Source: Uloborus plumipes
Lineage: Eukaryota; Arthropoda; Arachnida; Araneae; Uloboridae
Assembly (NCBI GenBank): GCA_038373865.1
Contig: JAXGGA010005517.1
Coordinates: 1 to 64,000, forward strand
Reading direction: 5' to 3'
Length of the DNA stretch: 64,000 bases
The notes beneath the pieces are model-generated. The model saw only the letters and a list, made by a program, of their open reading frames with translations. It was not told the origin of the DNA and ran no database searches. Position 1 is the first letter of the stretch; the number at the start of each line of letters is the position of its first letter. Position numbers and translations under genes: made by a program. Below are positions 1-64,000 of the stretch, piece after piece.

Positions 1-181
1 AATTCAGGATTCAGGAAGGATGCAAATATCCGACAAAAGCTGTTTTTCATAAGAATTGACCAACTTCACGTATCGTAACGATGAACTTCCCCTCCCCAAG
101 TGTTTCTTTCAGGCATCTCTCTGGGGGGGGGGGCACTGCCCTCCCGGAGAAAGTCAACTGCCCCCCCCCCCCCCACGGAGG

Positions 182-2640
182 AAAACGCATCTTTGTATAT
201 AGAAGCAATGGTAAAAATGTAATCGATCAAAGGAAAATGTCCCTTAATCGGGTCATAGCAAGGCCGTATCCAGAAAAAAATTTCGGGAGGGGCCCAGAGT
301 TTCGCATATTGCCCAAACACACATACATTTTTGTGTGTGCTATGAGTCTAATTTCTAGCTGACCCCCCCCCCCCCCCCACGATGTTTGATGTGTGTGTTT
401 TTCATTTCTTTATTCTTATTATTTTCTTCAACTGACCTTTATTGGAGATGGAGAGATATGTAATGACAACTTTTTTTAAATGGGGTAGAATATCCGTAAC
501 TTTAGGGGGTCCGGGGGTTTCTCCCCCGGGAAAATTTTTGAAAAAAAGTTTTAAAATTCTGCATTTTGAGGCCTTATATGGGGCAATTGGGACTTCAAAA
601 ACATGTTGAAAAAGTAGGCAAACAACAATCTCATAAATTTTCTGCATTCTTTTGCAAATTAAGATTAATCAAAGCATAAAAAAATGTTTAGTTTAACAAA
701 CGATTAACATTAAGTGACAGAGAGGAAGGACAAGGGAGGAGAAAAGATTAACACATTATCACTTGCTTACATCGGTTTTCACTATAGTTACATAGCAGTT
801 TTTGATCAGTTCTCCAACTCACCGACAGACACAGCACTTGTTAGTAACATAAAATAACCAATATTATAAAACACATAAAATTCTTTAAAAGAAATAGTGT
901 AGAGATTTAAAAAATAATTAACGAGAGAGTAACATTCTGGCCATTTAGTTAATTCATATTTTAATTATTTATAAGAAATAGGATTGAAGCACTTTTGAAG
1001 GAGTTCAAAAAGGTATTTAATGATTTTCAAAGACTCTGGAACAGTTAAAATTCTTTAAAGCATTTCATTTGCACTTTCCAGTCTCTGACGTTTTAATAGT
1101 TGATTGGACAGTCTTACGAAATTGTTAACACTTTGAAAGACACATCTTTTAAATATTAAAAATAGATATTAAAAAATACTTATAACGAATTTCTTTTTCA
1201 ATCACTAGTACTGCAGAAAACGAAAAAGAATACAGGTAGGGTAATATTTTTTCTCGTGCTTAACATATTAATAAAAGAATCAATTACAAAGTAACTTCTA
1301 AAATACTGAATTAGGTATTTAATGAATAGTCAGAAATGAAACATGCGAGTCACAAAAAATTATTTTTGAAAATATGCTACAAAAAATGCTGGAATATGAT
1401 TTTTGCATTACGCAGAATATTTTTTTTAATCAAGGAGCTGAGTTTCGCGCAACTTGATGCCCACTTTCCCTCCATTTGTGTTAGAAACTTTAAAATTCAA
1501 GGTTTACAGCTACATTTAACAAAGTTTTCAAGGTTTTTAAGCATTTGTAAATATAATTTTTTTAAAGTAACTTTTGTCTAAGATTGGTGAGCGTCCAACA
1601 AAGCAGAGGGTCTGTGAACGTATCCTTTTTTGTGTGGTCTTGTTGATATTAACATGTTTAAAAGTGTTTGAAGACATGCTTAGCTATTAAAATTCCTCGA
1701 GGATTACAAATGCTTACAAATGGGGACCAAAAAAGTACCCTGTTAATTGAATCAGGGAGCTGAGAAGCAATCTCAGCCTAGTCGAAAACTAGGGGCCCGG
1801 CGATTAGGGGGTAAGAATCTGAGTGGTGTAAGTTTTATAAGTTTTATGGGGGGAGGGGTGACCGCCGATCAAACTGATAAGTAGCTTGCCTTGAGCCTGA
1901 ATTGATTTGGGAAAGAGAGCTGGAAGTGCTAATGAGAGTCTTGTTTTCAAGTTTGTTTTGCAGCTAATAAGAATTTGAATTGTCATTTTTTTTTTTTTTT
2001 TTTTGTACTTCTTCAAATTTTTACTCGTTTAATAGTTAAAAAGAAAAAATAACATATTTTTTTTGCCATTTGAAATTTAAAAAAAAAAAAAAAAAAAACG
2101 TTTTTTTTTCTGTTTTACATTATAAAACATTTCTGGTTTCGGGGGGGGCTCGGGCCCGTCGGGCCCCCCCTCTGGATACGGCCTTGGGTCATAGTATACA
2201 ATTTAGGCATTCGTTTGAGATATTTCCCCAATATTTTAAAAGCGATACTCTTTTTCGCAATAATGAATTGCATTCACTTCTGTACTGGCAGTCTTTCGGT
2301 CGTGAGAAGTCTTCATAAGCATTTAGTGTATTATATGGTTTAATGAAGCAAAAGCGAATACATTTTATTTGATGTCTGTTATTATTTTTACAATGTATAT
2401 AATCTTAATTGAGTTGAAACGTATCACTGAAACGGAATCTGTGTATCTTTGTATATATAGAAGCAATGGTAAAAATGTAATCAATCAAAGGAAAATTTCC
2501 CTTAATCGGGTCATAGTATACAATTTAGGCATTCGTTTGAGATATTTCCCCAATATTTTAAAAGTTACTCTTTTTCGCAATAATGAATTGCATTCACTTC
2601 TGTACTGGCAGTCTTTCGGTCGTGAGAAGTCTTCATAAGC
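182..2640. repeat. Local tandem duplication, first copy split by a transposon
   Basis: A unit of about 200 bp occurs as 182-258 plus 2,187-2,320 and again as 2,451-2,640 with few differences. The hAT-like element at 259-2,186 sits inside the first copy. No gene is recognised in the unit. Confidence 0.8.
259..2186. mobile_element. hAT-like element, 16-bp TIRs, 8-bp duplication
   Basis: Perfect inverted ends CAAGGCCGTATCCAGA flanked by GGTCATAG on both sides (251-258 and 2,187-2,194). The same local sequence without the insertion exists at about 2,507, which confirms the boundaries. No transposase frame is visible inside, so it is non-autonomous or decayed. It is 1,928 bp long. Confidence 0.88.
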
Positions 2641-4401
2641 TGAAGCAAAAGCACAACAAACATTTTGTTTTTGCCTTTTACAATCATGCAATTTTATTTG
2701 ATAACTTATATTATTATATTTCAATGTATATATAATTTTAATTTTCTCGAAATATGTCAGGGAAAAGAGATTTTTGTGTAATATACCTATGAATGGTAAA
2801 TGATGTGCACACAATTTTGAAAGAAAAAATACTCCTATTCGGAACACATATACAGTTCAGAAACTAAAGTTACTATTTTTGAAACATTTTATACCAATGA
2901 AAATTATATTGTATTCGTCATAGTGTGTTTGTGGGGGATGATGCTGTTCTAATATGTTTTACATGTTTGTTTGAATAAAGCAATATTTCCCCGCATGTTT
3001 AGTGTTTCTTTTTTACATTCGCTAATAATATAATTATCAATTCTGTCTGTCAATTGTGGATTCATAATTGTCACTCTGCATATATGCTTGAATATTAAAT
3101 TTTTCTTATTGTCAAATTGGTATATACAACTATTAATCTGTATGCGATGCAGGTTTGCAATCAGAATAAATTAATGTCTGTGAGAAAAATTTAAAATTCT
3201 GCTATACATACACCGCAATTAAATGCAATGCGTGTCAACCGAATACTTCTCAGAAATTAAGAAAAAAAAATTGACATTTAATCTCACATCGGAAAAAAAG
3301 ACCGAATTTTTGAAGAAAAATGTCTTTTAAAGACATACTGTTATACAATTATATAAACTCGTCGACAAGCTTTTTTTGGGGGGGTTGTGTTTCCCCCAAA
3401 AAACCTTTTTTTTTTTTTTTTGGGGGGGAGGGGGGGGGCGGAACGGAGCAGGTTTTGAACCTGTTCCGCCAAGTGGAACTGGAACAGGTTGCACCTGTTC
3501 CGGCTGCGGAACTACTTTTCCCATCTCTACGTAGCAAGGTGCCTCACTTTTGGCGAGATATCTGTACGCGACGTTGGCGGAAAACTTGGCTTCATTTTGA
3601 CACATCCATTTGAGCTTTTGCTAATACGCAGCACCGGCAAGTGCGTCTCCTTATCCTATCACCCCTTTTTCAAATGGAAGCGATCGTGACTGCCAGACAG
3701 TAACTCTCTGCAAGGCCCTATGCAGTTGCACTGTATACATTATGTCTTGATGCGTCGGCTCCTCTATATAGGCTATAGGGGCCTCAGGTTCCACCAACTG
3801 GGGGGTCCGCGTAAAAATTCCGCCCAAAAAAGCCTCATTTTACTTACGAAAAAAAAAAAATCGTTACATATTGCGTGCATGCAACCGGAAGTTAAGTATG
3901 TGTGTACTCCATAGGAAAATTTTCAAAATTGAAGGCCACAAAATTTACTTTTAGGCTTTGTTTTGTGACGTTAGGGGAAAGAAGAGGATCCCGGAGCTCT
4001 CCACAGAAATTTTTGACATTGAGGCTGTAAAAAGACGGGGCAGGGATGCGAGATTTAGGAGAAATTTTTGCTCTAAAAGCATTCCAAAGCAAATAAAATA
4101 ATTTTAAATTTTCACCCGTTCTGGAGCAAAGTTTTGGACTCAACTCAGGAAGTTTAAATATCACTTTCGGAGTTGAGGCCAAATGTCAGCAGTTATTGAA
4201 TGTGTAAGTAATTAGTGTTGGGAACTTAAAGGGAAGTTCTATATCAGCAAAGAACATCGGGAAACATATGCTTCTAAGAGCTACTTCAGATTCATGTTGT
4301 CAGTTCACATTCGATTTCTTTCCTCTGAGATAATGTGATATGTTTCGGCAGCTTCCAGCAGACAAAGGAAATCTTCTGTCAACTTGAAGAATTGAGTTTA
4401 A
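2641..4401. other. Intergenic, downstream of PRRC2
   Basis: No gene recognised. 3,370-3,530 has T and G runs followed by short GGAACAGG/CCTGTTCC inverted motifs of unknown meaning. Confidence 0.4.
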
Positions 4402-4606
4402 CAGGGGTGATTGTGAGTTCATGAAAAAATACCTGAAATTTTTGAAGAGAAAATGTGTGTGTATGGGGGGGGGGGGAGGTACTTTTTTCAAAAAACCAAG
4501 GCCCCTATTATTTAAGCACACCTAATTTTATAATTACACATATTTAATAATAAAATGCCTTTCATAAACAAACAAGACCATTTTTGTTCGATGAATATTA
4601 TTAGTA

Positions 4607-5650
4607 ACTAGCAGTACCCGCACGGCGATGCCCGTGCAAAAAATGTAAAGAAAGTCAACTGAATAAATTTAAATTCACTCCACCCTCTTAAGTAAAATTA
4701 TTATATTCTTTAATTCAAATGTGCACCACGACCTTTTAAAATATATTGACGACACTTTTAATGCCATTTCAGTTTGTAGTGTTCAATGGGAGGATTATTT
4801 TAGTTTTAAAGACTTTTTTCTTCTTTTCGTGTGTGTGTGACGAACTTATTTATTTTTAGCGAAATTTTTACGTTTCAATGGAACTTTTGACACAACTGTA
4901 GAGCCAAGATTTTCGAAAACTCTCAACGACCACAGCAATATTGCCCTTGAAATTTAATGTAATTCACCGATTTAACCGTAATTTCAATGTAAAATTGGTC
5001 GCCAAATCTAAATTTATTAACATAGGGAACCGATTGTGTCAGGTAGAGTCCTATATGACAGGTAGCTCAGCCACAACCATTCTTCCATGATTTTAATGTG
5101 AACACTAAAAGGCTAGAAATATAATGTCTTTCGTACCATCTCTTTGAAGTGATTACAATCTAACAGTGACCCTCAAATAATCAAGATTTCACTGGCCGGG
5201 AAGTTTGGAAAATTTCCCGATTGTTGCCAAAATTTACGACACCAAATACGAAAAGTAACTGAATAGCGGTGTTACAGAAAATGTCAGAATGGAACTATTA
5301 TTATTAAAAATTTAGCCTTGAAAATCGACTAAATTTGTTTAATTAATATCTCCTGTCCTAATTAACGGACAGAAACGTGCTAAAACTTTTCTTTTCAGAA
5401 AAAAAACCCTTTCCAACGATATATAATGTTTTGGGGTGTGGGAAGGTTTTCCCCCCTCAATTATGGCGGATACACCAAAAATGAGATTAATTAATTAATT
5501 TAAAAATAACATTCGAAATTAAAAATTTGGCCTTCGAGGTGCACGAGGGCGGGGTACGTTCGATTTTTTGAGCCTAGTTTCATGTCTGTAGGTGCTGTGG
5601 GGGCTTCTGGCCAGCGGTTACAAACAAACACCGTCATCTTTATATATATG
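4607..5650. mobile_element. Transposon inserted in a MITE copy
   Basis: The surrounding sequence (4,402-4,606 and 5,651-5,690) matches a MITE at 57,005-57,434 that lacks this insert. The insert begins AGCAGTACCCGCACGGCGAT and ends in a TATATATAT stretch. Class not determined; the ends recall non-LTR or rolling-circle elements of arthropods. Confidence 0.55.
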
Positions 5651-5891
5651 ATCGGAAAATCACCGAAAATTCAAAAATTTAAACCTGGTTTAATCTTATA
5701 TTTAACTGAGAACTTATACTACACGGTGAATATTATGGTTATCTTTCACTAATTTGAGACTTGAATCCACAATATTTACTTCTCATATTTGTAGCCTCAA
5801 ATGGTCAGCCAATCAACGTCGCTAGACAAACTTTGATGGTGTTATGGGAATGAAAGCTCCGAGACTCTCTCCTTTAAACATTTCGAAATAG

Positions 5892-6739
5892 CAGTGGCGT
5901 AACTACTCGTTGGTTTCTGGGGGGGGGGGGGGGGTTATATTCAAAGTTGTCACGGGATTAAAAAGGGGGGGGGAGTGGCAACCCCTTTTTTCCCAAACTT
6001 TGTATATATATATATGCATGTGTGTATATATATAGCACGTACTTACTGGACAGCCTTTCAAAGAGTAACAACCTCTGACACTAGAATTGTGCTGTAGTCT
6101 TAACAAATATTACTGCAGAAAAACAGAAGGGGGGTCCGCCCCGGAAATTTTCATTAATTGTACCTATAAAAACTCCATTCTCGACTATCTTGGTGATGTT
6201 CTAGGAGAGGATGTTCGATCTCTTAGTCAGTAAAACACGATTGTCGGCCATTTTTAATAATGTGAAAGAAAATGATAGGATACAGAAATTTTTCCAAGCG
6301 ATTTTTTCGAAATTTAAGCTCCAAAAACGCAATTTCAGACGAATTTCGATGATAATAAGGGGTTTAAAGGCCTACCTCCGGAAATTTTTGACATTTCCTA
6401 AAAAAGGCAATCCTTAATGCTGTACCTCAGAACCAGACTAACGTAAGTCCATTTTCGTCATTTTTCGGTAGAGGGGAAAAACGATGTATTCGACAATTGT
6501 TTTTCCCCTCTACCGAAAGATGACGAAAATGGACTTACGTTAGTCTGGTTCTGAGGTACAGAATGGTTCTGGGAAAGAGAGGGGGGTGGCAATGAAGTCT
6601 GTAGTAATACTATGATATTCACAGGACAATCGTAGTTTTTCATTCTGGGATTTTTTTATATTTTTTCACCTCATTTTTGCATTTTTTGGACCAACGTTTC
6701 GGGGGGGTCCCCAAAACACCCCCCATAGTTACACCACTG
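5892..6739. mobile_element. hAT-like MITE, 8-bp duplication CGAAATAG
   Basis: Starts CAGTGGCGTAACTAC, ends GTTACACCACTG, flanked by CGAAATAG on both sides (5,884-5,891 and 6,740-6,747). Contains long G runs and a nested palindromic MITE at 6,420-6,561. Confidence 0.85.
6420..6561. mobile_element. Palindromic MITE, copy 1
   Basis: A 142-bp near-perfect palindrome beginning CTGTACCTCAGAACCAGACT and ending in its inverse. A second copy is at 37,341-37,483. Nested inside the hAT-like MITE at 5,892-6,739. Confidence 0.8.
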
Positions 6740-6747
6740 CGAAATAG

Positions 6748-8393
6748 AAATCTGGTTATGGTACTGCTGCCTTCTGGAAATGGCCCCCCTTTAACACCAG
6801 AAGCTGGATCCACCTTTGCTAAATACTGAAGAATTTTAATCTTTTTGCTTCGTCTACAATTTCAACTTAGATTTAATAGGCCTTTTTTTTTTAATGTTAG
6901 AGAAAGTAGGGGCGGGACCATTATTAACGTTGGCCTCGTCGGGGATCACCGACCAGTTCGGTTCGCTCCCGTTTATTTTACTAGAATGCTTTTATTTTAT
7001 TGCATTTGACATTTTTGTTTTGGGTAAGCTATAAACTGAATGATCTGCGACTTTTGCGGCGTTAGGTTCATTTTACGTAAACTAGAAAGACACCACAATG
7101 GCAAATGTCTTTCTCTTCCCTACCCAGATTGAAGTAAAAGACGGCAGTGCAGTGTTCTTATGTGCCTAAAAGCCAAAACCATTTTTATGAAAACAAACAA
7201 GGAGAAATATGGGTACGTAGCCCCAAATGCACCTAATGGCAAAAAGAAATGAATGTGCTCTGGCGTGAAGAACAGGGCAATAAAAAAAAATCATCTGTGA
7301 CCCTTAATGAGAGGAGTGAAAAATTCATCTTACAATAGCTAATTGAATTTTTAAGTACACAAAAAATTTACGTTTTTCCAATATTTTTAACGTTTTATTA
7401 GTATTACCTGGTTTTTAACCATTATTACGTCTTGTCCCAAGAAAAGGATGTCGCTGTATATTCCTCTTTCAAAAATAACAATTAAAAAAAATTGTTAAAG
7501 CAAAATTTGCCGCCCTAGGCAGCTGTCTATTGGGATATCAGGCTCTGTTAAAGCTTTCCTCTTGGACCTTCAAATTCTCCCTATACTAGTACCCCCGAAA
7601 ACAAAACGGACGATGTTTTCTATCAAGCTACTGAAAGCCACACCTTATGTATTAATCTTATATACTATTTTTCTAGACTGTGTTTTCGGTTACCACGCCC
7701 GAATCTTCCTTGTTCCTTTATTTAATTCCATGATTTGCACCTCATTTTAAATGAAACTTAAAATGAGGTTGGCATTCATTAAAATGGCATTCGAAAGACG
7801 ATCATTTCAAAGATTATTTTCACTTTCACCTCATTTCAAAGATTATTTCCACTTTCACCGCTATCAGTGAAAAATAAACAATTTACATTCTTGCTGTTTA
7901 TATATTCCTTTCTGTCAACTGCTAATGCTTTACACGGGTTTCTTTATCATATTAATCTTAAGCAAATAACACGGTAGGCATCATTGCCCATAGTTATTAC
8001 CATTGGATACTTTTTAAACAAATCAATACAATGCACTTAAGATTGGAATCTAAGGGTTATGCATGATGTTGTCATGCCTTCAAGAATAACAAACAAAACA
8101 AATATTGTGACTTCAGTAAAGAATTTACGAGATAAAATCACTGGAAAATGAGTACATAAAGTTTAATCGCTTAGCATAACAAAATGTAAAATTCTTGATT
8201 TGAAAGCACATACATAAATTTCAAATATTGCACAGGGTTACAAAAAATGAGGATAATATGCTAGGTGGACGGTAAGTCTTTCTAACTTTTAGATAGCAAA
8301 ATAAAAAAACTTCCTTTCCTGTGCAAAAGAAAGTAACAAGGGGCAGAATGTTGAAGATAAAAAAAAGGAGGGGGTGGGGAGATCTTGGCTTAC
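6748..8393. other. Intergenic, no recognised feature
   Basis: AT-rich. A short direct repeat of a TTTCAAAGATTATTT motif at about 7,804-7,850 is the only pattern noted. Confidence 0.4.
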
Positions 8394-8464
8394 CTTTTCC
8401 ACTTTGCTTGAGTTCGTAAAAACAAATAAAGAGGACAATGAGTGAAATTCCAAACACTGTTAAC
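8394..8464 (-). CDS. Possible 71-nt exon of an unidentified membrane protein
   Basis: A minus-strand segment bounded by a good acceptor (ACCTTCAG) and a good donor (GTAAGC). One frame reads TVFGISLIVLFICFYELKQS, a hydrophobic stretch long enough for a membrane helix followed by basic residues. It lies about 2.3 kb downstream of the PRRC2 stop, so it would belong to the next gene or to an alternative transcript. I do not recognise the protein and no partner exon was found. Confidence 0.22.
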
Positions 8465-9167
8465 CTGAAGGTATTATAATTGCACTCAACACTGTTTAAT
8501 CAATCTTTACTGCAATTATTGTTCCTTTGTTCAGTTAAGTATTTTGAAATTTTGGAGGTAAAAGTCTCTTATTCTTCCACACCTAGCTTTTCAAGACAAA
8601 AAAAAAAAAGTGTGGGAGAGGGTGCACAATTACTAAAGGGGAAGGGCAGGATGAACAGAGCAATTAATGAAGAAGTGTCTGTGTATTATGTAAAACCATA
8701 TTTAAAAAAAAAGCGAAATATGACATTAAAATTCAACATAATCTTTTATGTATGAACAGCAAACAATGACAAAATAAATTTCTTTAAAAACTAATTTTTA
8801 GATGCTTTTATTAAATACTTAAGACTTAAACATTACAAATTATTTTCATGTTTTATCACATAGCTTTCAAGGTAAAAAAAAGAGAAACCGGTGTGAAATT
8901 GCAATTAAGATGTTATCAAGCAAATAAAACCTTTGATTTTCAGTTGAGTCAAAGAAAAATATGATTCTTTTTTTCCATGAAAAAATTAAATTACTATAAC
9001 TCAGCTAATTTTCATTCTTCAAATACAGTAGCAGCTCTGAATTTTATTTTTTACATATGTATGATCTTATTTTACACTGGTATGAACCCACTGAAGTCAC
9101 AGGATCTGTAAGATTTGTTAACGACTAATTTAAATAAGAAGTACATCATATACATACTTTACAGTGC

Positions 9168-10720
9168 TTTATTGCAGCAAAAGTCAACTACATACAACAG
9201 TCTTCTGATGGGGAAAGCAACATTTTGATCTCCATTGAAGAGGGGAAATTTTTTAGTTTTTTTTTTTTTTTTTTTATTGTTGTTCACCATAAAGTGACAT
9301 CAGTGTACAGTTCTTAAAGCACATTACAGTCAACATTAAAAGCATGCATCTGTGTAATGATTTAACATAAAAAATGAATAACTAAACCCCGCAGATAAAC
9401 TTGGCCGGCAGTGTCTCACAATATGGTATGTATACATGAAATTTGAAGCTGGCGTTACAGTTCATGGCTCTAAGCAGTACCACTGCAGTAAAGCACTGTC
9501 GAAATTGGCCGTGCTTCACTTTATATTGTACAGAAAGTGAATAAAGTTTAAACCGTCCCTAGCAGTTCCCATTAAAAAATTTCCAGCACCTCTACCTGAG
9601 AGTGCTCATAAGCGTCCTCACGAGACTTGAGTACTCGTTTAAGAAATAAAGTTAAATATATGAATACCCTTATTCATTCTATACATTAAGGGCACAAGTG
9701 CACTCACTCATCACTTCAACCATTTAATTAAATTACAATATTAAAAAGAAAATACTGGAAGCTTCTCCCCCACTTAGTTGCAAGAACTGCCTGCCAGATG
9801 ATACAAGAACAGTCTCTAGCCACAACAGTACTTCTCTCACAACATGAAAAATAGAAGAGTTAATCACAACATTCATTAACAGAAGGAAAAAAAAAGAAAA
9901 ACAATCAAAATAAATAGCATTGAAGTGCTTCGCAAGTAAAGATTGTACTTTTGTTCGCCATTTTGGTCCACTTCATGAAAATATATTGTTGGTACCTATT
10001 AAACAACCTGCATACCACCATGCATCACTTGTGCCAAAAGCAAACAATATTTCAATATTGAGTAAGTATAATAAGCAATTAGCACGGCCACTGCAGCAGC
10101 ATTAGAATTCAGAGATTATCCACTTACACTCACACACAATATACATATACACTTTTTAAACTCCAATATCCCCATCCCAACATCAAAATATCAATATCTC
10201 AATCTGGTGTCAGAACCAGAAGGGTATTTATACATAATATGGGTCTACACTTCCTCCTTAACTGTACCTATTCCCATCATTAATTTCTCACTTTCTCGTG
10301 ATAAGTAATCTTGTTGACATTAAAAACATTCATTCATAACTTACTGCCATGAAACTAAAAACAGTACCATTTCTTAGAAAAATTAAACTGTCCAATGAAA
10401 AGACTAACTACCAATTCTGAGATGCTATCAGTCTTTGCAGAGAAACAAGTTACTAGATATGCCACTGGTAGATAAAACAGGAGAGTCCCTTTTCTTCGAT
10501 TTGAAAGAGAAATACAGAAAAAGTGTTGATTTTAAAGCATGTCCACTGGCGTGGTTAGACATTACATGCAATGTCACAGGAGTTAAATGTTAACAAGTGA
10601 ATGAAATTCCAAGACGTAGCAGCTACACAAAATTATGAGTGAGCTTTACACCTTGCTTCAGCACATGCTGCAATCTCAGGTCAAGAATTTTTAAACAAGA
10701 TCAATCAAAGCTTCAATATT
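9168..10720 (-). other. PRRC2: Probable PRRC2 3' UTR
   Basis: Sequence immediately after the stop codon with no transposon signature. An AATAAA hexamer on the minus strand at 9,168-9,173 is one candidate poly(A) signal; others occur nearby, so the end is a guess. Confidence 0.35.
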
Positions 10721-62459
<51,739 letters not shown>

Positions 62460-62516
62460 GCTGATCAGAAGAAGTCATTGAGTACAGAGCACTGCACCCA
62501 GGGAACGGTCCGCTCC
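62460..62516 (-). other. PRRC2: PRRC2 5' UTR portion of coding exon 1
   Basis: Between the start codon and a good acceptor (TTATGCAG, AG at 62,517-62,518) lies a 57-nt non-coding stretch that is GC-richer than its surroundings. This implies at least one upstream non-coding exon, which I could not identify before the window ends. Confidence 0.6.
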
Positions 62517-62518
62517 CT

Positions 62519-64000
62519 GCATAAGTAAACACAAGTAAGATCAAGAGTCAAATGAATCAAATATAATTGATATTATGTACAACAGCATAACTACATACTT
62601 TAGCTTCTTTTGATATTGTATAAGACACTAAAATTTTTTTAAACAATACTTTATAACTAAGAATGGGCATCATTAAAAAACATTTTGTGAAAATAAATAC
62701 TGCATCTTCCTGTAACAAATGAGAATTTGAAAAATAATTTTAAACCTTAAGTAATTATCTAACAAGTCACTTTTTTGCGAGCACTAGATAACATCACAAT
62801 AGAAAGCTCAATAATTTCTTCTTTTAATTCAAATGTTAGAGATTTTGTCTACAAGTAAAAGAAATGTTAGTGCATTTCGGGATTTTCACAGCATACAAAT
62901 GCATACTTTAACGAATTTCAGTACTGAGTTTTAATTATGACAAAATATAAATCATGTAGTAGATGATGGTTATCTGAACAATGGATTCTGTTTAGCATAA
63001 TGTGCAATGGTTGATGCAGAACAAGTGCAACTCAATCGCTAAAAGAAATACATAAACCGTATTTTTCGCCGTATAAGACGCACTTTTCTCCCTAAAATCA
63101 GGGGGGGGGGTGCCTGCGTCTTATACAGCAAATACAAAAGCCCACCATGGCCACCAAGATGAGGAATTCTTGGGGTTCGAATAAAAATGTGACAGCCTTA
63201 TTTTTGTTACTTTCACTGTTTGCCGACTGTTTATGAGAGTAAAGATAGCTCTTAGTATGTTACATGGTTGACATAAAATTTTTCTTAAACTGCTGTTAAC
63301 TTTATACAGTTGATAAAAAAATATTTTACTACAGAATTTGGTTCATAATCTTTTTTTTCTAGATTTGCCTCCTTTAAAATTGGGTACGTCTTATACGGCG
63401 AAAAATACGGTAAATCAAGAATAGTCTAAGGCATTCAATCAGCTGAAGGTTCAAAAAACAAATCCATCAAGGTATCTGGTGCTGCATATTCAAACCGTAA
63501 AACAGCACTCAATCTTTTTAAAAGGATGTGTTTTTTACTGTTTAATCAATGAGTTAGAAATGAAAGTTTTACTTAAAATAAAAGTAATCATACAGTAAAT
63601 GATTTTAAGTACAAACATGTTTAGTGCTAGATTAAAAGCGAACCAGTACATGTTTATATTGACTGGTCCAACAGACCAGTAGGCTTTTTTACTAATTTCT
63701 AACACTGAAGTGTGGTTGAATAATTAATGAGCTGTAATTATGAGGTTTACTAAGTTTTGGTTTACATAAATTCAAATTATTTCCTCAGCTTTCTTAGTGC
63801 ATTGTATCTTGCTTTGTTATTGTTTCTATAAATGACATTTGTAGATTATGATAGTTCAACAACCTTGATGATCTCACTCTTATATAATTTACATAGAGCC
63901 TGGGAAGAACATTTATTTTTTTTTTGTAGAAAAGCTTAAGAAATTATTTCAGTTTGCAAACAGTTTAGCATTTAAACATCTGCAAGAGTACAATCCAGGA
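62519..64000 (-). other. Upstream of PRRC2 coding exon 1
   Basis: Probably a 5' UTR intron judging by the acceptor at 62,517. Apart from the MITE at 63,057-63,411 nothing recognised; no promoter motif can be supported. Confidence 0.4.
63057..63411. mobile_element. MITE with TIR CCGTATTTTTCGCCGTATAA
   Basis: The left end is repeated inverted at the right (CGTCTTATACGGCGAAAAAT). The left half holds a shorter second pair of TATAAGACGC and GCGTCTTATA motifs around a G run. Flanked by TAAA-like sequence. Confidence 0.8.

Noticed and set aside
66..362. Overlapping frames on both strands at the left edge
   Set aside because: They run through G/C homopolymers and a transposon end; no homology or splice context.

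Overview
The window is a piece of an AT-rich invertebrate nuclear genome, most likely an arthropod and possibly an arachnid. The phylum rests on general resemblance of the encoded protein and transposons and is not proven by the sequence. It is dominated by one long gene on the minus strand, read from about 62.5 kb down to 10.7 kb. This is a PRRC2/BAT2-family gene (vertebrate PRRC2A/B/C, Drosophila nocte). I assembled 30 coding exons by hand from splice sites and reading frame. Exon phases agree throughout and the exons sum to an exact multiple of three (2,740 codons plus stop), provided one extra base in the largest exon is discounted. One intron uses a GC-AG donor.

The most interesting content lies in the introns. 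Intron 20 (23,675-34,268) carries two families of box C/D snoRNA-like units on the host strand: ten copies of family A, whose guide is complementary to the 28S rRNA stretch CGGGGAAAGAA, and three copies of family B, whose guide is complementary to the 18S rRNA stretch GGATTGACAGATT. Intron 6 (48,382-55,820) carries five copies of a third family, C, with C/D architecture and no rRNA target I recognise. Many copies have terminal stems that pair across the boxes, some with wobble changes that preserve pairing, while others have decayed boxes. PRRC2 therefore appears to be a snoRNA host gene whose cluster grew by tandem intron duplication.

The introns and flanks are also full of DNA transposons. 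Six insertions have 8-bp target-site duplications typical of hAT elements, one of them only 7/8 matched. One has a recognisable but broken hAT transposase and is nested in a second element. Others include a deleted mariner-like element, foldback elements with long arms, a short palindromic MITE present twice, a TTAA-flanked MITE and a 2-kb element with a degenerate G-run repeat.

Layout: 1-8 kb, intergenic sequence downstream of PRRC2 with several transposons and a local duplication; 8.39-8.46 kb, a possible exon of a neighbouring gene; about 9.2-10.7 kb, probable PRRC2 3' UTR; 10.7-62.46 kb, PRRC2 exons and introns; 62.5-64 kb, upstream sequence, probably intron before a non-coding first exon lying outside or unrecognised. 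I see no tRNA, rRNA or CRISPR array.
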